Source: an uncultured Campylobacter sp. (GTDB lineage Bacteria > Campylobacterota > Campylobacteria > Campylobacterales > Campylobacteraceae). From it: DNA of 64,000 nt. The stretch is from contig NZ_CALHVM010000023.1 in the NCBI RefSeq assembly GCF_938039205.1, forward strand, positions 27,023 to 91,022. Direction: 5' to 3'. The notes under the pieces were generated by a model, which worked only from the letters and a program-made list of their open reading frames with translations, made no database searches and was not told the origin of the DNA. Below, piece by piece: positions 52,135 to 61,904 of this stretch (position 1 is its first letter; every line of letters starts with the position of its first letter). The translations under genes were made by a program, and so were the position numbers.

Positions 52135-52792
52135 TTGGTTAGAAAAAAATCCCTTCTTTTTCGCGGTTATGGTTTTTATATTTATCGCCTATGCGGGCGT
52201 GATTGAGATTTTGCCTGATTTTGCAAACAGAGCTAGGCCGCTAGAGGGAACCAAGCCGCCTACGGTTTTACAGCTTGCCGGCAAACACGTGTATATGAAA
52301 GATAGCTGTAACGCCTGCCATACGCAGCAAATTCGCCCTTTTAAGGCAGAGACCGACAGATACGGCATGTATTCGCTTAGCGGCGAGTATGCGTTTGACC
52401 GTCCGCATCTTTGGGGATCAAAGAGAACCGGCCCCGATCTTTGGCGCGTGGGTAACTACCGCACTACCGACTGGCACGAAAATCACATGAAAGAGCCGAC
52501 CTCTGTGGTGCCCGGTTCTATAATGCCAGCTTATAAGCATCACTTTAGCAACAACGCCGACATCGAGACGGCATACGGCGAAGCGGTAACGACGAAAAAG
52601 GTATTTGGCGTACCGTATGACGTAGAGGGCATGCCAAAACTCGGCACCTACGAGGAAGCGCAAGCGGCCGCCAAAGAAGAAGCCGCCGCTATAGTTGAAG
52701 AGATGAAGGATGAAGAGGTCAAAAAGGCCTTTGAGCGCGGAGAGATCCGCGAGATAGTGGCGCTCATCGCCTATCTAAATAGCTTAAAATAG
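52127..52792 (+). CDS. ccoO: cbb3-type cytochrome c oxidase subunit II (mono-heme)
   Basis: This 221-residue membrane-anchored c-type cytochrome has one N-terminal helix and heme motif CNACH followed by TQQIRPF. A distal Met is probably in GSIMPAY. The ATG at 52127, overlapping the ccoN stop, gives MFSWLEKNPFFFAVMVFIF; the TTG six bases earlier is less likely. AAGGAGG lies upstream. Confidence 0.94.
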   Translation: MFSWLEKNPFFFAVMVFIFIAYAGVIEILPDFANRARPLEGTKPPTVLQLAGKHVYMKDSCNACHTQQIRPFKAETDRYGMYSLSGEYAFDRPHLWGSKRTGPDLWRVGNYRTTDWHENHMKEPTSVVPGSIMPAYKHHFSNNADIETAYGEAVTTKKVFGVPYDVEGMPKLGTYEEAQAAAKEEAAAIVEEMKDEEVKKAFERGEIREIVALIAYLNSLK

Positions 52793-52800
52793 GCGAATTT

Positions 52801-53022
52801 ATGGATGCGCAGACTCTAAGAGATATCCAAGGATACGGAGCTTTTATCTTTCTAGCCGTGTGCGCCGCGCTTCTTTACGGGTACTATTTTCATCTGTATA
52901 GATCCGAAAAGAGCGGCAGGCGAAACTACGAAAGATACTCCGACCTCGCCCTAAAAGACGGTATCGACGAGGAAATTTTAGAGTCTGCGTCCATAGAGCA
53001 AAACGCTAAAAAGGAAAAATAA
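52801..53022 (+). CDS. ccoQ: cbb3 oxidase small subunit CcoQ
   Basis: This 73-residue protein has a single membrane helix (GAFIFLAVCAALLYGYYFH) and a charged cytoplasmic tail. Its position between ccoO and ccoP identifies it. Its last base is the first of the ccoP ATG. Confidence 0.88.
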   Translation: MDAQTLRDIQGYGAFIFLAVCAALLYGYYFHLYRSEKSGRRNYERYSDLALKDGIDEEILESASIEQNAKKEK

Positions 53023-53882
53023 TGCAATGGTTTAATTTAGAAGATAACGTAAATTTACTGGGGCTTATCGGAGCTATTGCTATCGTTTTAGCCACGGTTT
53101 TCGTCGTAAGCCGCTTGGTCGGGCAGATGAAGGTAGCAAAACCTAAGGCCGAGCTAAGCGAGCATAGTTGGGACGGCATAGGCGAGTACAAAAATCCCGT
53201 ACCGCTGGGCTGGGCGATAGTTTATGCGATATGCATCGTCTGGGCCTTGTGGTATATGATCGCCGGCTATCCTGTAAACTCCTACTCGCAAATCGGCGAA
53301 TACAACGAAGAAGTCGCCGCCGCAAACGCTAAATTTGAAAAGAGTTTCGCAAATCCAGACGCCAAGACGCTTCACGCGATGGGCGAGAGCGTTTTTTTGG
53401 TGCAGTGTTCCTCCTGCCACGGCATAACCGGCGACGGTATAAACGGCAAGGCCGCAGACCTTTCCAAATGGGGTAGCGAAGAGGGGATATACGATACGAT
53501 AATGAACGGCTCAAAAGGCCTTGAGTACCCGATGGGCGAGATGCCTGCCGGTATGGCGGACGAAGAGGGCGCAAAAGCGATCGCGGCCTACATCGCTAAG
53601 GAAATTTCGGGTATAAAAAAGACTAAAAACGAAAATTTGGTAGAAACGGGCAAGGAGCTTTTTGCGACCTGCGCGGCGTGCCACGGCGAGGACGGCAAAG
53701 GCATGGAGGGCAACTCTCCTGATCTATCTAAATACGGCACAGCCGAGTTTGTCGAGGACGTGTTGCAGCGCGGTAAAAAGGGCGCTATCGGTACGATGCC
53801 TAAATTTAGCGACGGCAGGCTAAACGCCTTGCAGCAAAAAGCCGTCGGCGAGTACGTCATCTCGCTTTCTAAAGGAGAATAA
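53022..53882 (+). CDS. ccoP: cbb3-type cytochrome c oxidase subunit III (di-heme)
   Basis: This 286-residue protein has two N-terminal membrane helices and two cytochrome c domains with CSSCH (about residue 129) and CAACH (about 217). It carries electrons to CcoN via CcoO. HSWDGIGEYKNPVPLGW is the CcoP signature. Confidence 0.95.
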   Translation: MQWFNLEDNVNLLGLIGAIAIVLATVFVVSRLVGQMKVAKPKAELSEHSWDGIGEYKNPVPLGWAIVYAICIVWALWYMIAGYPVNSYSQIGEYNEEVAAANAKFEKSFANPDAKTLHAMGESVFLVQCSSCHGITGDGINGKAADLSKWGSEEGIYDTIMNGSKGLEYPMGEMPAGMADEEGAKAIAAYIAKEISGIKKTKNENLVETGKELFATCAACHGEDGKGMEGNSPDLSKYGTAEFVEDVLQRGKKGAIGTMPKFSDGRLNALQQKAVGEYVISLSKGE

Positions 53883-54092
53883 ATGGAAAACACGAATCGA
53901 AATGTTTTTGGCCTACACGGCGTGACCGGGCTACTCATCGCGACCGGGCTACTGCTAGCGATCCTGGCGGCACTCACGTACTACGCGATCAAGCTGCAGC
54001 AAGAAGTCGCGCAAAAGCCTTACTCGCTAAACGCCTCCGAGCTAAAGATGAAAAGCGCGGATAACGCCAAACAAGTGCGCGTAAAGGAGTAA
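53883..54092 (+). CDS. DUF4006 small membrane protein
   Basis: This 69-residue protein has a single membrane helix (GVTGLLIATGLLLAILAALTY) and a short polar tail. It follows ccoP immediately. The DUF4006 family occurs at this place in Campylobacter cbb3 operons. It is probably an accessory of the oxidase. Confidence 0.75.
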   Translation: MENTNRNVFGLHGVTGLLIATGLLLAILAALTYYAIKLQQEVAQKPYSLNASELKMKSADNAKQVRVKE

Positions 54093-54094
54093 AT

Positions 54095-54196
54095 ATGCAA
54101 GCGATTTTGGAGAAATTTATCGTCGCGGGACTCATTGCGGCGGCGGCATTTACGGCGTGGGCAGTGCTAACGCCAAATCACCTTTTTGTAGGATGA
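54095..54196 (+). CDS. 33-residue membrane peptide at the end of the cco operon
   Basis: A tiny open frame (MQAILEKFIVAGLIAAAAFT, ending NHLFVG) begins with ATG, 7 nt after AAAGGAG, and 2 nt after the DUF4006 gene. One membrane helix fills it. The good ribosome site and position before the terminator suggest it is real. Confidence 0.65.
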   Translation: MQAILEKFIVAGLIAAAAFTAWAVLTPNHLFVG

Positions 54197-54209
54197 AAGT
54201 TGATAAATC

Positions 54210-54237
54210 AAAGAGCGCAGAATTTGCCGCTCTTTTT
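54210..54237 (+). terminator. Intrinsic terminator of the cco operon
   Basis: AAAGAGCG and CGCTCTTT form an 8-bp stem with a 10-nt loop, followed by T residues. Confidence 0.8.
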
Positions 54238-54269
54238 CAAATTTTAAGCTTAAACCATAGAGGCGCGCT

Positions 54270-54977
54270 TTGCTTTTTGCTCGAAAATGCTCAACTTGGC
54301 CGATGCAATTTATAAATTACGCTCGCTCAAATTTAACTATCCTTTGCCGCTTCCTCGCGCTCAAATTTTCAAATTTAACCCGCGCATTTTTTATCTTTTT
54401 GCTTTTTATTTTCTACGGTGCGGCAACTTTGCAGGGCTCAAATTTGCCTCGCGAGATAGTTTTAGTAAATCAAAACATCCTAAGCCCCGCCGTGAGCGAT
54501 AAAATCGCGGTTTTGGGCGAGGAGCTGGCGAGCAAAAGCGGCGTGTTTGCGGGGGTTGCGGTTTACGAGAGCTTGGATGGCAAAACGCTAAAAGAAGCGG
54601 CCGCGCAGCTAAATTTGACCCCGCCTTACGCGCTTTTGATGCTTGCTAAGGCTGAACACAAGGTGGAAATTTTTGCCGACCTGCAGACGCTTAAGCTTTT
54701 TGATAAAGAGAAAATTTTAAGTCCGTATCCAAGCTCGGGCTCGATTTTGCCTATTTTAGCGTCAAAAAACGGCAAAGATATCTTTAACGCTGCCGTGCTA
54801 AACGGCTACGCCGATCTCGCCGAGCAAATCGCCGCAAGCAAAGGCGTCGCCCTACAAAACGCGGTCGGCAATCAAAACCGCCGCACGCTTGATGCGTTTA
54901 GGATTTTTATCTACGGCTCTATCGCTCTGGTTATTTGCGTCGCCGCGTTTAGAAAATTTAGGAGGAAAAATGGCTAA
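54270..54977 (+). CDS. TPM-like envelope protein upstream of fixH
   Basis: The open frame codes for up to 235 residues, but the true start is probably the ATG at 54306 or a later codon. A hydrophobic leader (AFFIFLLFIFYGAATLQG) is followed by a TPM-like domain (LVNQNILSPAVSDKIAVLGEEL and on). A C-terminal helix anchor (IFIYGSIALVICVAAF) precedes a basic tail. I assign TPM only by general pattern. It overlaps fixH by 8 nt. Confidence 0.55.
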   Translation: MLFARKCSTWPMQFINYARSNLTILCRFLALKFSNLTRAFFIFLLFIFYGAATLQGSNLPREIVLVNQNILSPAVSDKIAVLGEELASKSGVFAGVAVYESLDGKTLKEAAAQLNLTPPYALLMLAKAEHKVEIFADLQTLKLFDKEKILSPYPSSGSILPILASKNGKDIFNAAVLNGYADLAEQIAASKGVALQNAVGNQNRRTLDAFRIFIYGSIALVICVAAFRKFRRKNG

Positions 54978-55440
54978 AAACTACTGGCCTCACGCTATCG
55001 TTACCGCGCTTATTTTGATAGTCGCCTCCTGCGTAGCGACCGTTGCTCTGGCCGTGAAAAACCCCGTGGAGATGGACGAGTTTTACTTCGAGCGCTATCA
55101 AAACGTCGATGAAAATATAAACGAGATCGAGGCTAGCCAGCGCAGATTTGACGCTAAGTACGCTCTTAAATTTGAGCCTGAATTTGACGGGCTAAGCGGG
55201 CATTTTGCGATCGCCGTCGCGCCTAAAAACGGCTCGCAAACTTTAAATTTCACGCACGAAATTTTACTAACAAGGCCCGCGACGAACGAGCAAAATCAAA
55301 ATTTAGACGCCAAATTTGACGAGCAAATTTTAAAAACTGCGCCCGTGACGCTCCCAAAAAAAGGCAGATGGCAAATTTTGCTAAAAATTTCCGACGCAAA
55401 CGACACCGGCTTTTATAAATTTAACTTCGAAGCGCGCTAG
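54970..55440 (+). CDS. FixH-family cbb3 oxidase assembly protein
   Basis: This 156-residue protein (ATG after GGAGG) has one N-terminal helix (HAIVTALILIVASCVATVALA). The motif KNPVEMDEFYFERYQNVD follows, with a periplasmic beta domain typical of FixH/CcoH, which stabilises or assembles cbb3 oxidase. Position after ccoNOQP supports the call. The open frame extends further upstream but inside the preceding gene. Confidence 0.8.
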   Translation: MAKNYWPHAIVTALILIVASCVATVALAVKNPVEMDEFYFERYQNVDENINEIEASQRRFDAKYALKFEPEFDGLSGHFAIAVAPKNGSQTLNFTHEILLTRPATNEQNQNLDAKFDEQILKTAPVTLPKKGRWQILLKISDANDTGFYKFNFEAR

Positions 55441-55498
55441 TTTTCTTTGATTTTCAGCCGCTCTGGGCTATCATTTCGCCAAAAAACAAAGAGCCTCT

Positions 55499-58072
55499 AT
55501 GCAAAATTTAGACAAACTTTATATCTTTACCAACTCGCGAAAGATCCGCGAATTTAACGCGAAATTTCAAAACGAACTCGTGCCAAAGGCGATGACGATA
55601 GCGCAGTTTGAGCAAAAGGCCGTGCTAGTGCCGGGGCGCTTTGAGGCGGACGAGGCGTACGCGCTGGTGCTGATGCAGCGAGCCTGCGCGAGCGTGAGAG
55701 AGGCATCCGAGCGGCTGCGTATCCCGTCGGAGTTTTTCGCGTTTTTGAAGAACAACGACTATCTTTTTAGCTTTTTTAAGGAGCTTGCCATCAGCAAAAA
55801 AAGCGTTGCGGATCTAAAATTTAGCGACATTTACGCCGATTACGAGGAGCATCTGGGTATCCTTGAGGCGGTGCTCGCAGGCTATAAGGAGCTGCTCGCG
55901 GCCGAAAATCTATACGACGGTATCGTGCTGCCTGAAATTTACGAGTTAAACGACGGATTTGTTAGGGAATTTCGCGAGATTTATCTCGAAGTAGACGGCT
56001 TTTTGAGCGAATTTGAGTGGGAGCTGTTTGACGAGATAGCCAAGCTAACGATGCTAAAAATCATCTTTCAAACCAGCAAATTTAACAAAAAACTGATCTC
56101 AAAACTAGCTGAAATTTCTGGCATTGAGGCGAGCGAGTTTAGTCTATACGGCGAATTTGAGCTAAATTTGAGCACGCGCGAGCTAAAAAAAACGGGCTCC
56201 GTGCGCAAAAACCTGCTCGTTTTAAAAAGGAGCTTCGGCGCTAGGAGCTTGCAGGCGGCCTACGCGATGGCAAAGGCTAGCGAGTTCGTGGCTGATGGCA
56301 TCAAGCCCGAAAACATCGCCGTTATCTTGCCTGACGAGAGTTTTGCCGAGATCTTGCGCCTGCACGACCGCGGCAAGATGTTTAACTTCGCGATGGGTGA
56401 GAGCTTTACGCGCACGCGGTTTTTTCAAATTTTAAAGTGCATGGTAACTGCAATAAACGACAAAATCCGCGTAAATTTGAGCGAGGATAACTATAAAAAT
56501 TTCAACGAATTCGAGTTTAATCTGCATGAATTTGGCGTTAGCGGCGAGCTGTTTGAGAAATTTAAAAACGGTTTTGAGGCGCCTTGCTCGTTTGAGGATT
56601 TTAGGGCGCTTATGGAAGAGATTTTGGCGTGCGAGAGCGACCGCGCCGCCGCACAAAAAACGCGCGAGGAGCTATTTTACGCGCAGAGTTTGGCGCGGTA
56701 TTTTAGCTTTACGCTGCGTCAAATTTGCGAGATATTTTTGATAAAGCTATCTCGCCTAAGACTCGATCACGTGGGCGGCGGCAAGATCGGCGTCATGGGT
56801 GTTTTGGAGAGTCGCGGACTAAAATTTGAGGGCGTCATAGTGCTTGATTTTAACGACGATTTAGTGCCAAAGCGTAGCGTAAACGAGATGTTTTTGAGCT
56901 CGCGCGTGCGCCAAAAAGCGGGCCTCATCGGCTACGTGGACCGCGAAAATTTGCAGAGATTTTACTACGAGAGCCTAATCGGCGGCGCGAAAAAAGCCGC
57001 GATATGCTACGCGGCAAACGAGGAGAAAATCGCGTCGAGATTTCTCGGCGAATTTAACGCCGTGGAGGACGCGAGATACGGCGACGAGAGCTATGCGGCG
57101 CTGTTTAACGGCGAATTTGACGCGGTTGCGGACGAACAGAAATTTGAGGGCGAGTTGAGCCCGAGCCTTGACGAAAGAAACGAGGCTAAACCCAAACAAG
57201 CAAAAACCGCCAAAGAGCGGAGTTTGTTTGAATTTGACGAAGCGGACGGCGAGCTAAATTTAGCCGACAAATTTGACGAAAACGGGGCGCAAAACAAAAC
57301 GCCGAGCGAAAAACGGCAAGCCGTAAATTTGATAAATTTCACGCGAAAAACGCCCGCAAAGCCTAAAATTTTCGAGCAGGACATCATCGTCAAGCACGAT
57401 TTTTTCGCTATCCCGCTCTCTTTTAGCAGACTAAACACATATCTGCAATGCCCGCGGCGGTATTATTACAGATATATTTTGAACGTAAAGCCGCCCGTGA
57501 TGCCGCAAACCGCGTCTGCGGCGGACTTTGGCAACTCGCTGCACAGGGCGCTTTTTGAGTATTACTCCAAATTTGAGCGATTTGATCTAGCTAAATTTGA
57601 AACAATGCTTAGAGAGCTAAACACGCCGCCGCTAGAGCGCGAGATAACGATGATAAAGATGGAAAAATTTAAGACCGTAGAGGACGCGAGATATGAGGCC
57701 GGATGGCGCGTGCATGGGCTTGAAAAAGAGCTTGATAGCGTGTTTGCAGGCGTGCGCATAACGGGCAAAATCGACCGCATAGATGGGCGCGGCGATGAGC
57801 TGGCGGTTATTGATTACAAAAGCGGAAAATTTGATGCTAAATCCTTGCAACTGCCCTTTTACGAAGCGCTCGTGGGTAGGCCTTGCGAGGGGTACTTTTA
57901 CGATCTTAAAGATAACATGAACTTGGTAGCTGGCGAGGCTAGCACGGAGGCGCTTGCAGAGGCGATCGAACAGCTAAAATCCATCAATAATACGCCGATA
58001 AATTTCGGGGAGGCCAAGGGTGCGATGAGCGAATACGAAGACTATAAAATTTTAGTAAAAGGCGAGCTATGA
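55499..58072 (+). CDS. addB: AddB-like nuclease/inactive helicase subunit
   Basis: This 857-residue partner of AddA in double-strand break repair has a degenerate helicase-like N-terminal half. The C-terminal PD-(D/E)XK nuclease domain shows RLNTYLQCPRRYYYRYI, FGNSLHRALFEYYSKF, ITGKIDRIDGRGDELAVIDYKSG and LPFYEAL. Only one Cys of an Fe-S type site is obvious. An acidic, Asn/Lys-rich linker at about residues 555-625, encoded by AAATTT-rich DNA, precedes the nuclease. It overlaps addA by 4 nt. Confidence 0.85.
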   Translation: MQNLDKLYIFTNSRKIREFNAKFQNELVPKAMTIAQFEQKAVLVPGRFEADEAYALVLMQRACASVREASERLRIPSEFFAFLKNNDYLFSFFKELAISKKSVADLKFSDIYADYEEHLGILEAVLAGYKELLAAENLYDGIVLPEIYELNDGFVREFREIYLEVDGFLSEFEWELFDEIAKLTMLKIIFQTSKFNKKLISKLAEISGIEASEFSLYGEFELNLSTRELKKTGSVRKNLLVLKRSFGARSLQAAYAMAKASEFVADGIKPENIAVILPDESFAEILRLHDRGKMFNFAMGESFTRTRFFQILKCMVTAINDKIRVNLSEDNYKNFNEFEFNLHEFGVSGELFEKFKNGFEAPCSFEDFRALMEEILACESDRAAAQKTREELFYAQSLARYFSFTLRQICEIFLIKLSRLRLDHVGGGKIGVMGVLESRGLKFEGVIVLDFNDDLVPKRSVNEMFLSSRVRQKAGLIGYVDRENLQRFYYESLIGGAKKAAICYAANEEKIASRFLGEFNAVEDARYGDESYAALFNGEFDAVADEQKFEGELSPSLDERNEAKPKQAKTAKERSLFEFDEADGELNLADKFDENGAQNKTPSEKRQAVNLINFTRKTPAKPKIFEQDIIVKHDFFAIPLSFSRLNTYLQCPRRYYYRYILNVKPPVMPQTASAADFGNSLHRALFEYYSKFERFDLAKFETMLRELNTPPLEREITMIKMEKFKTVEDARYEAGWRVHGLEKELDSVFAGVRITGKIDRIDGRGDELAVIDYKSGKFDAKSLQLPFYEALVGRPCEGYFYDLKDNMNLVAGEASTEALAEAIEQLKSINNTPINFGEAKGAMSEYEDYKILVKGEL

Positions 58073-60864
58073 AGCCGTTTTTGGCCCTCGAGGCGAGTGC
58101 GGGCAGCGGCAAGACCTTTGCGCTTAGCGTGCGTTTTATCGCGATTTTGCTATCAGGTGCCGACGCGCGCGAGATCACGGCGCTGACCTTCACCAAAAAG
58201 GCCGCTAATGAGATGAAAGAGCGCATCGTACAGACCTTTTTGCGGCTCGAGGAAAAGGGCGCGGAGCTAGCCGAGCTGGAGCAAATTTTGGGCGCGGGCA
58301 GGGATAAGATTTTAGCCATGCGCGACGCGCGGGCGACTCATTTTTTAGAAAGCGATCTAAAAATCGGCACGTTTGACTCGTTTTTCGTCGGCATCTTGCG
58401 CAGCTTTTGCTTAAATTTGGGGCTAAGCGCGGATTTTGAAGTGAGCAAAAATTTAAACGAGCTACAGCGGGGCGAGTTTGTCGCGAGCGTGAGCAAGGAT
58501 ATGCGGCTGTTAAAGGCGCTTGCAAATTTGATAGCGACGGCCGAGCGCAGTCAGAGTAGCTTTTTTGAGAGTTTGGAGATGTTTTACGAAAATTTCGGCG
58601 AGCTAAAAAGCAGCGAAAATGCGGTCTTTCCAAACGAAAGCGGCGTAGAAGAAGCGCTAAAAAATATGCGCGAATACGTCCTGGCTAGAGGCGGCGGCAA
58701 AGACGCGCAAAATGCCGTAAAAGAGGGAACTCCTGGCGAAATTTTAGCTCGCTCTTTTATGTCGCGCGCGAGTCTTGATTATCGCACGTTTTCTAAAATT
58801 TATACACCCGAGCTCGACGAGATGTTTTTTACGCTAAAAGCGCGGCTAAAACGCTACTTTGACGAGCTTGAAGAGTATAAAATCGCCGAGCTCGCTAGAT
58901 TTTTAAAAATCTATAAAGAGTGCAAAATCTCGCTAAACAAAAGACTAAATTCGCTTGCATTTAGCGACGTGACGCGCCTGGTTTACGAGCTTTTGCGAGG
59001 TGGCGAGACGGATGCGCAGATGCTTTATTTTAGGCTCGACGGGCGGATAAACCACCTGCTCATCGACGAGTTTCAAGACACCAACGTCGCGCAGTACGAA
59101 ATCATGCGCCCGCTCATCGAAGAGATCGTCGCCGGATACGGACAAAACGGGCTTGGCAGCTTTTTTTACGTCGGCGACGTAAAGCAGAGTATTTACCGCT
59201 TTCGCGGCGGCAAAAAGGAGCTTTTCGGTAAGCTGATGCGAGATTTTCCGCAGATCAAAGTGCAAAATTTGGAGGTAAATTACCGTAGCAAAAAGGCGCT
59301 GGTGAGATTTACGAATGCCGTATTTGCAGGCAAGATCGAAAATTTTAAACTGCAAAGAACGCCCCAAAAAGAGGGCGAGCGAGTAAATTTGGTAGGGCAG
59401 ATGCCGTATTTTGAGGCGGAGGCGGATGATCTTGGATTCGTGCGAGTAAGCAGCGGCGATGACGTAGCGGCAGAAGCGACGCAGCAGGTTAAATTTCTGC
59501 TTGAAAAAGGGGTCTGCGAGGACGATATCACCGTGCTTTGCTGGAAAAACGACGATATAAATAAAATCGCAAATTTGCTTGATGAAGCTGGCATAAAAAG
59601 CGTGAGCGAGGGCGTGATGCCCCTGCTAGCTAGTAAAAATGCGCGCGCAGTAGTGGAGTACGCTAAATTTTGCCTATTTGGCGAGCGAATTTACAAGCTA
59701 AATACCGAAGCGATCCTTGACGTAAACGCCGTAAAACTAAGCGTAAATCCGCAAAAATCGGCGCTTGAGAGTCTGCACTATCTAGCGGGCAAGCTTGGCG
59801 CAGATATGAGCGACGCGGACGTTTTGCGGCTGCTTGAACTGGCGCAGCCGTATTCAAATTTGACCGAGTTTATCTATAATCTTGATAGATTTGAAGCAAA
59901 AGCGAGCGCAAAAAGCGGCGAGGGCGTGAAAATCATGACCGTGCATAAATCAAAGGGACTGGAGTTTGAAAACGTGATCGTGTGCGATAAAATGGGCGCT
60001 GGACGGCACGACGGGTCAAATTTTATCGCTGAATACGACGCCGACGCGGGCTCCTGGCAGGTGCGCCACAACGTCAAAAAGCAGTGCATCGACGAGGATT
60101 TTGCAAGGCTAAAAGAAAAGGCGGCGCGGCTCGAGCGCGAGGAGGATATGAACAAGCTCTACGTCGCGCTAACGCGGGCTATCAGTGGGCTAATCATCGT
60201 CAAAAAAACGGGCGCAAACGGCAGAAATCCGAGCTTTTTTGGGGCGTATGAGAGTAGCGGCGAGGTTATAGAGTATCTTGATTTGGTTGATTTTAGCTTC
60301 GGCGAGCCGACTCCTAGCAAGGCGCGAAATTTGACGACGCCAGGCAAATTTGAGCCTATTAAACTAGCTCAAATTTCAAAGCAAATCGTAGATGAAACGC
60401 CTAAAACCGAGGGTAAAAATCAAAAGGCGATTTATTTTGGCCTGGCGCTGCACTATCTGCTAGAAATGGCGGAAAAATTTGACGAGGACTCACTAAAAAC
60501 GGCGCAAATTTCGATGCGAAATGCGTTTCATAAATTTTTAGACGAGGGCGAGCTGGATGAAATTTACGCACGCGGGCTAAATTTGATAAACGAGCCTAAA
60601 TTTAAGCAAATGACGCAGGGAAAGAGGATATTCAAAGAGCAGCCTTTGCGATATGACGGTGCATTAAAACAGCTTGACTTGCTCTGCGTTGGCGAAGCTG
60701 AAATATGCGTGATCGACTATAAAACGAGCGATAAAAACATAGATGAAAACATCGCGCAAGTGGCGGAATACAAAAAAATACTGGCTCAAATTTATCCGAA
60801 TTTGAGCGTAAAGGCGGCAATATTTTACGCTTTACGGGATGAAATTCGAAGCATTAATATTTAA
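58069..60864 (+). CDS. addA: AddA/RecB-like UvrD-family helicase-nuclease
   Basis: This 931-residue protein has helicase motif I EASAGSGKTFALSV, II LLIDEFQDTNVAQYE, III FYVGDVKQSIYRFRGG, V KIMTVHKSKGLEFENVIV and VI MNKLYVALTRA. A C-terminal RecB-type nuclease has AEICVIDYKTSDK and VAEYKKIL. With AddB it resects broken ends for RecA loading. The length is short for AddA but normal for Campylobacter. Confidence 0.92.
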   Translation: MKPFLALEASAGSGKTFALSVRFIAILLSGADAREITALTFTKKAANEMKERIVQTFLRLEEKGAELAELEQILGAGRDKILAMRDARATHFLESDLKIGTFDSFFVGILRSFCLNLGLSADFEVSKNLNELQRGEFVASVSKDMRLLKALANLIATAERSQSSFFESLEMFYENFGELKSSENAVFPNESGVEEALKNMREYVLARGGGKDAQNAVKEGTPGEILARSFMSRASLDYRTFSKIYTPELDEMFFTLKARLKRYFDELEEYKIAELARFLKIYKECKISLNKRLNSLAFSDVTRLVYELLRGGETDAQMLYFRLDGRINHLLIDEFQDTNVAQYEIMRPLIEEIVAGYGQNGLGSFFYVGDVKQSIYRFRGGKKELFGKLMRDFPQIKVQNLEVNYRSKKALVRFTNAVFAGKIENFKLQRTPQKEGERVNLVGQMPYFEAEADDLGFVRVSSGDDVAAEATQQVKFLLEKGVCEDDITVLCWKNDDINKIANLLDEAGIKSVSEGVMPLLASKNARAVVEYAKFCLFGERIYKLNTEAILDVNAVKLSVNPQKSALESLHYLAGKLGADMSDADVLRLLELAQPYSNLTEFIYNLDRFEAKASAKSGEGVKIMTVHKSKGLEFENVIVCDKMGAGRHDGSNFIAEYDADAGSWQVRHNVKKQCIDEDFARLKEKAARLEREEDMNKLYVALTRAISGLIIVKKTGANGRNPSFFGAYESSGEVIEYLDLVDFSFGEPTPSKARNLTTPGKFEPIKLAQISKQIVDETPKTEGKNQKAIYFGLALHYLLEMAEKFDEDSLKTAQISMRNAFHKFLDEGELDEIYARGLNLINEPKFKQMTQGKRIFKEQPLRYDGALKQLDLLCVGEAEICVIDYKTSDKNIDENIAQVAEYKKILAQIYPNLSVKAAIFYALRDEIRSINI

Positions 60865-60866
60865 AT

Positions 60867-60885
60867 ATAGCTTAAATTAAGCTAT
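60867..60885 (+). terminator. Palindromic hairpin after addA
   Basis: ATAGCTT and AAGCTAT enclose five bases just after the addA stop and are followed by TTT. It is short and AT-rich, so a weak terminator. Confidence 0.45.
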
Positions 60886-60939
60886 TTGTAAGGTGCATTT
60901 GAATACAATCACGACTTAAAATTATCTAAAGGGTAAGAA

Positions 60940-61368
60940 ATGACGAAAATAACAAAACCAAACGAAGTGGAGCGCGAGTGGATCGTGCTTGACGCGGCAG
61001 GCAAGCGTTTTGGTAGATTGCTAACCGAGGTAGCTACGCTGCTTCGCGGTAAGCATAAACCAAATTTCACTCCGAATGTCGATTGCGGCGATTACGTTAT
61101 CATAATCAACGCTTCTAAAGCCGAATTTACAGGCAATAATAAAGCAGAGCAAAAGCTTTATCACCGCCATTCAGGGTATTTTGGTAGCACGAAGAGCGAG
61201 AAATTCGGCGAGCTTTTGGCTGACAAACCTGAAAAACTGTTCAAGCTAGCCGTTCGCGGAATGCTTCCAAAAACAAAACTCGGCAGAGAGATGATAAAAA
61301 AACTAAAAGTTTACGCCGGCAGCGAGCATCCGCATACGGCTCAAATAGCTAAAAAAGAAGGAAAATAA
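60940..61368 (+). CDS. rplM: 50S ribosomal protein L13
   Basis: This 142-residue protein has the L13 motifs VLDAAGKRFGRLLTEVATLLRGK (in part), GDYVIIINASKAEFTGNN, YHRHSGYFGS and AVRGMLPKTKLGREM. TACAAT about 37 nt upstream is a plausible -10. Operon with rpsI. Confidence 0.97.
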   Translation: MTKITKPNEVEREWIVLDAAGKRFGRLLTEVATLLRGKHKPNFTPNVDCGDYVIIINASKAEFTGNNKAEQKLYHRHSGYFGSTKSEKFGELLADKPEKLFKLAVRGMLPKTKLGREMIKKLKVYAGSEHPHTAQIAKKEGK

Positions 61369-61370
61369 TC

Positions 61371-61760
61371 ATGGCGAAAGTTTATGCAACCGGTAAAAGA
61401 AAAACTGCCGTAGCAAAAGTCTGGCTAAAACCGGGCAGCGGTAAAATTTTAGTAAACGGACTTGATCTAAACACTTGGCTTGGCGGACACGAGGCTATCA
61501 AGCTAAAAGTGGTTCAACCTCTACTTTTAACAAAACAAGAGGGTTCTGTAGACGTAACTGCAACGACTCTAGGCGGCGGATACTCTGCTCAGGCTGAGGC
61601 ACTAAGACACGGCATATCAAGAGCATTGGCTCTATTTGACACAGACTTTAGAGCAACTCTAAAACCAAAAGGCCTACTAACTCGCGACTCACGCGTCGTC
61701 GAGCGTAAGAAATTCGGTAGAAGAAAAGCTAGAAGAAGTCCGCAGTTCTCTAAACGCTAA
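61371..61760 (+). CDS. rpsI: 30S ribosomal protein S9
   Basis: This 129-residue protein begins YATGKRKTAVAKVWLKPG and ends with the basic KKFGRRKARRSPQFSKR tail that reaches the P site. It starts 2 nt after rplM. Full length. Confidence 0.97.
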   Translation: MAKVYATGKRKTAVAKVWLKPGSGKILVNGLDLNTWLGGHEAIKLKVVQPLLLTKQEGSVDVTATTLGGGYSAQAEALRHGISRALALFDTDFRATLKPKGLLTRDSRVVERKKFGRRKARRSPQFSKR

Positions 61761-61904
61761 TAGTTTTGAGAGCGGTGCGAATTTGAGGTGCATTGATATT
61801 TATGATTATTTAATTATATTTTTTATAAATATCAAATGTTAAAACGAAATTTATAATTTTTGTGATATTATTAAAAAATACATTTCACCATGAAAGGATT
61901 TTCT

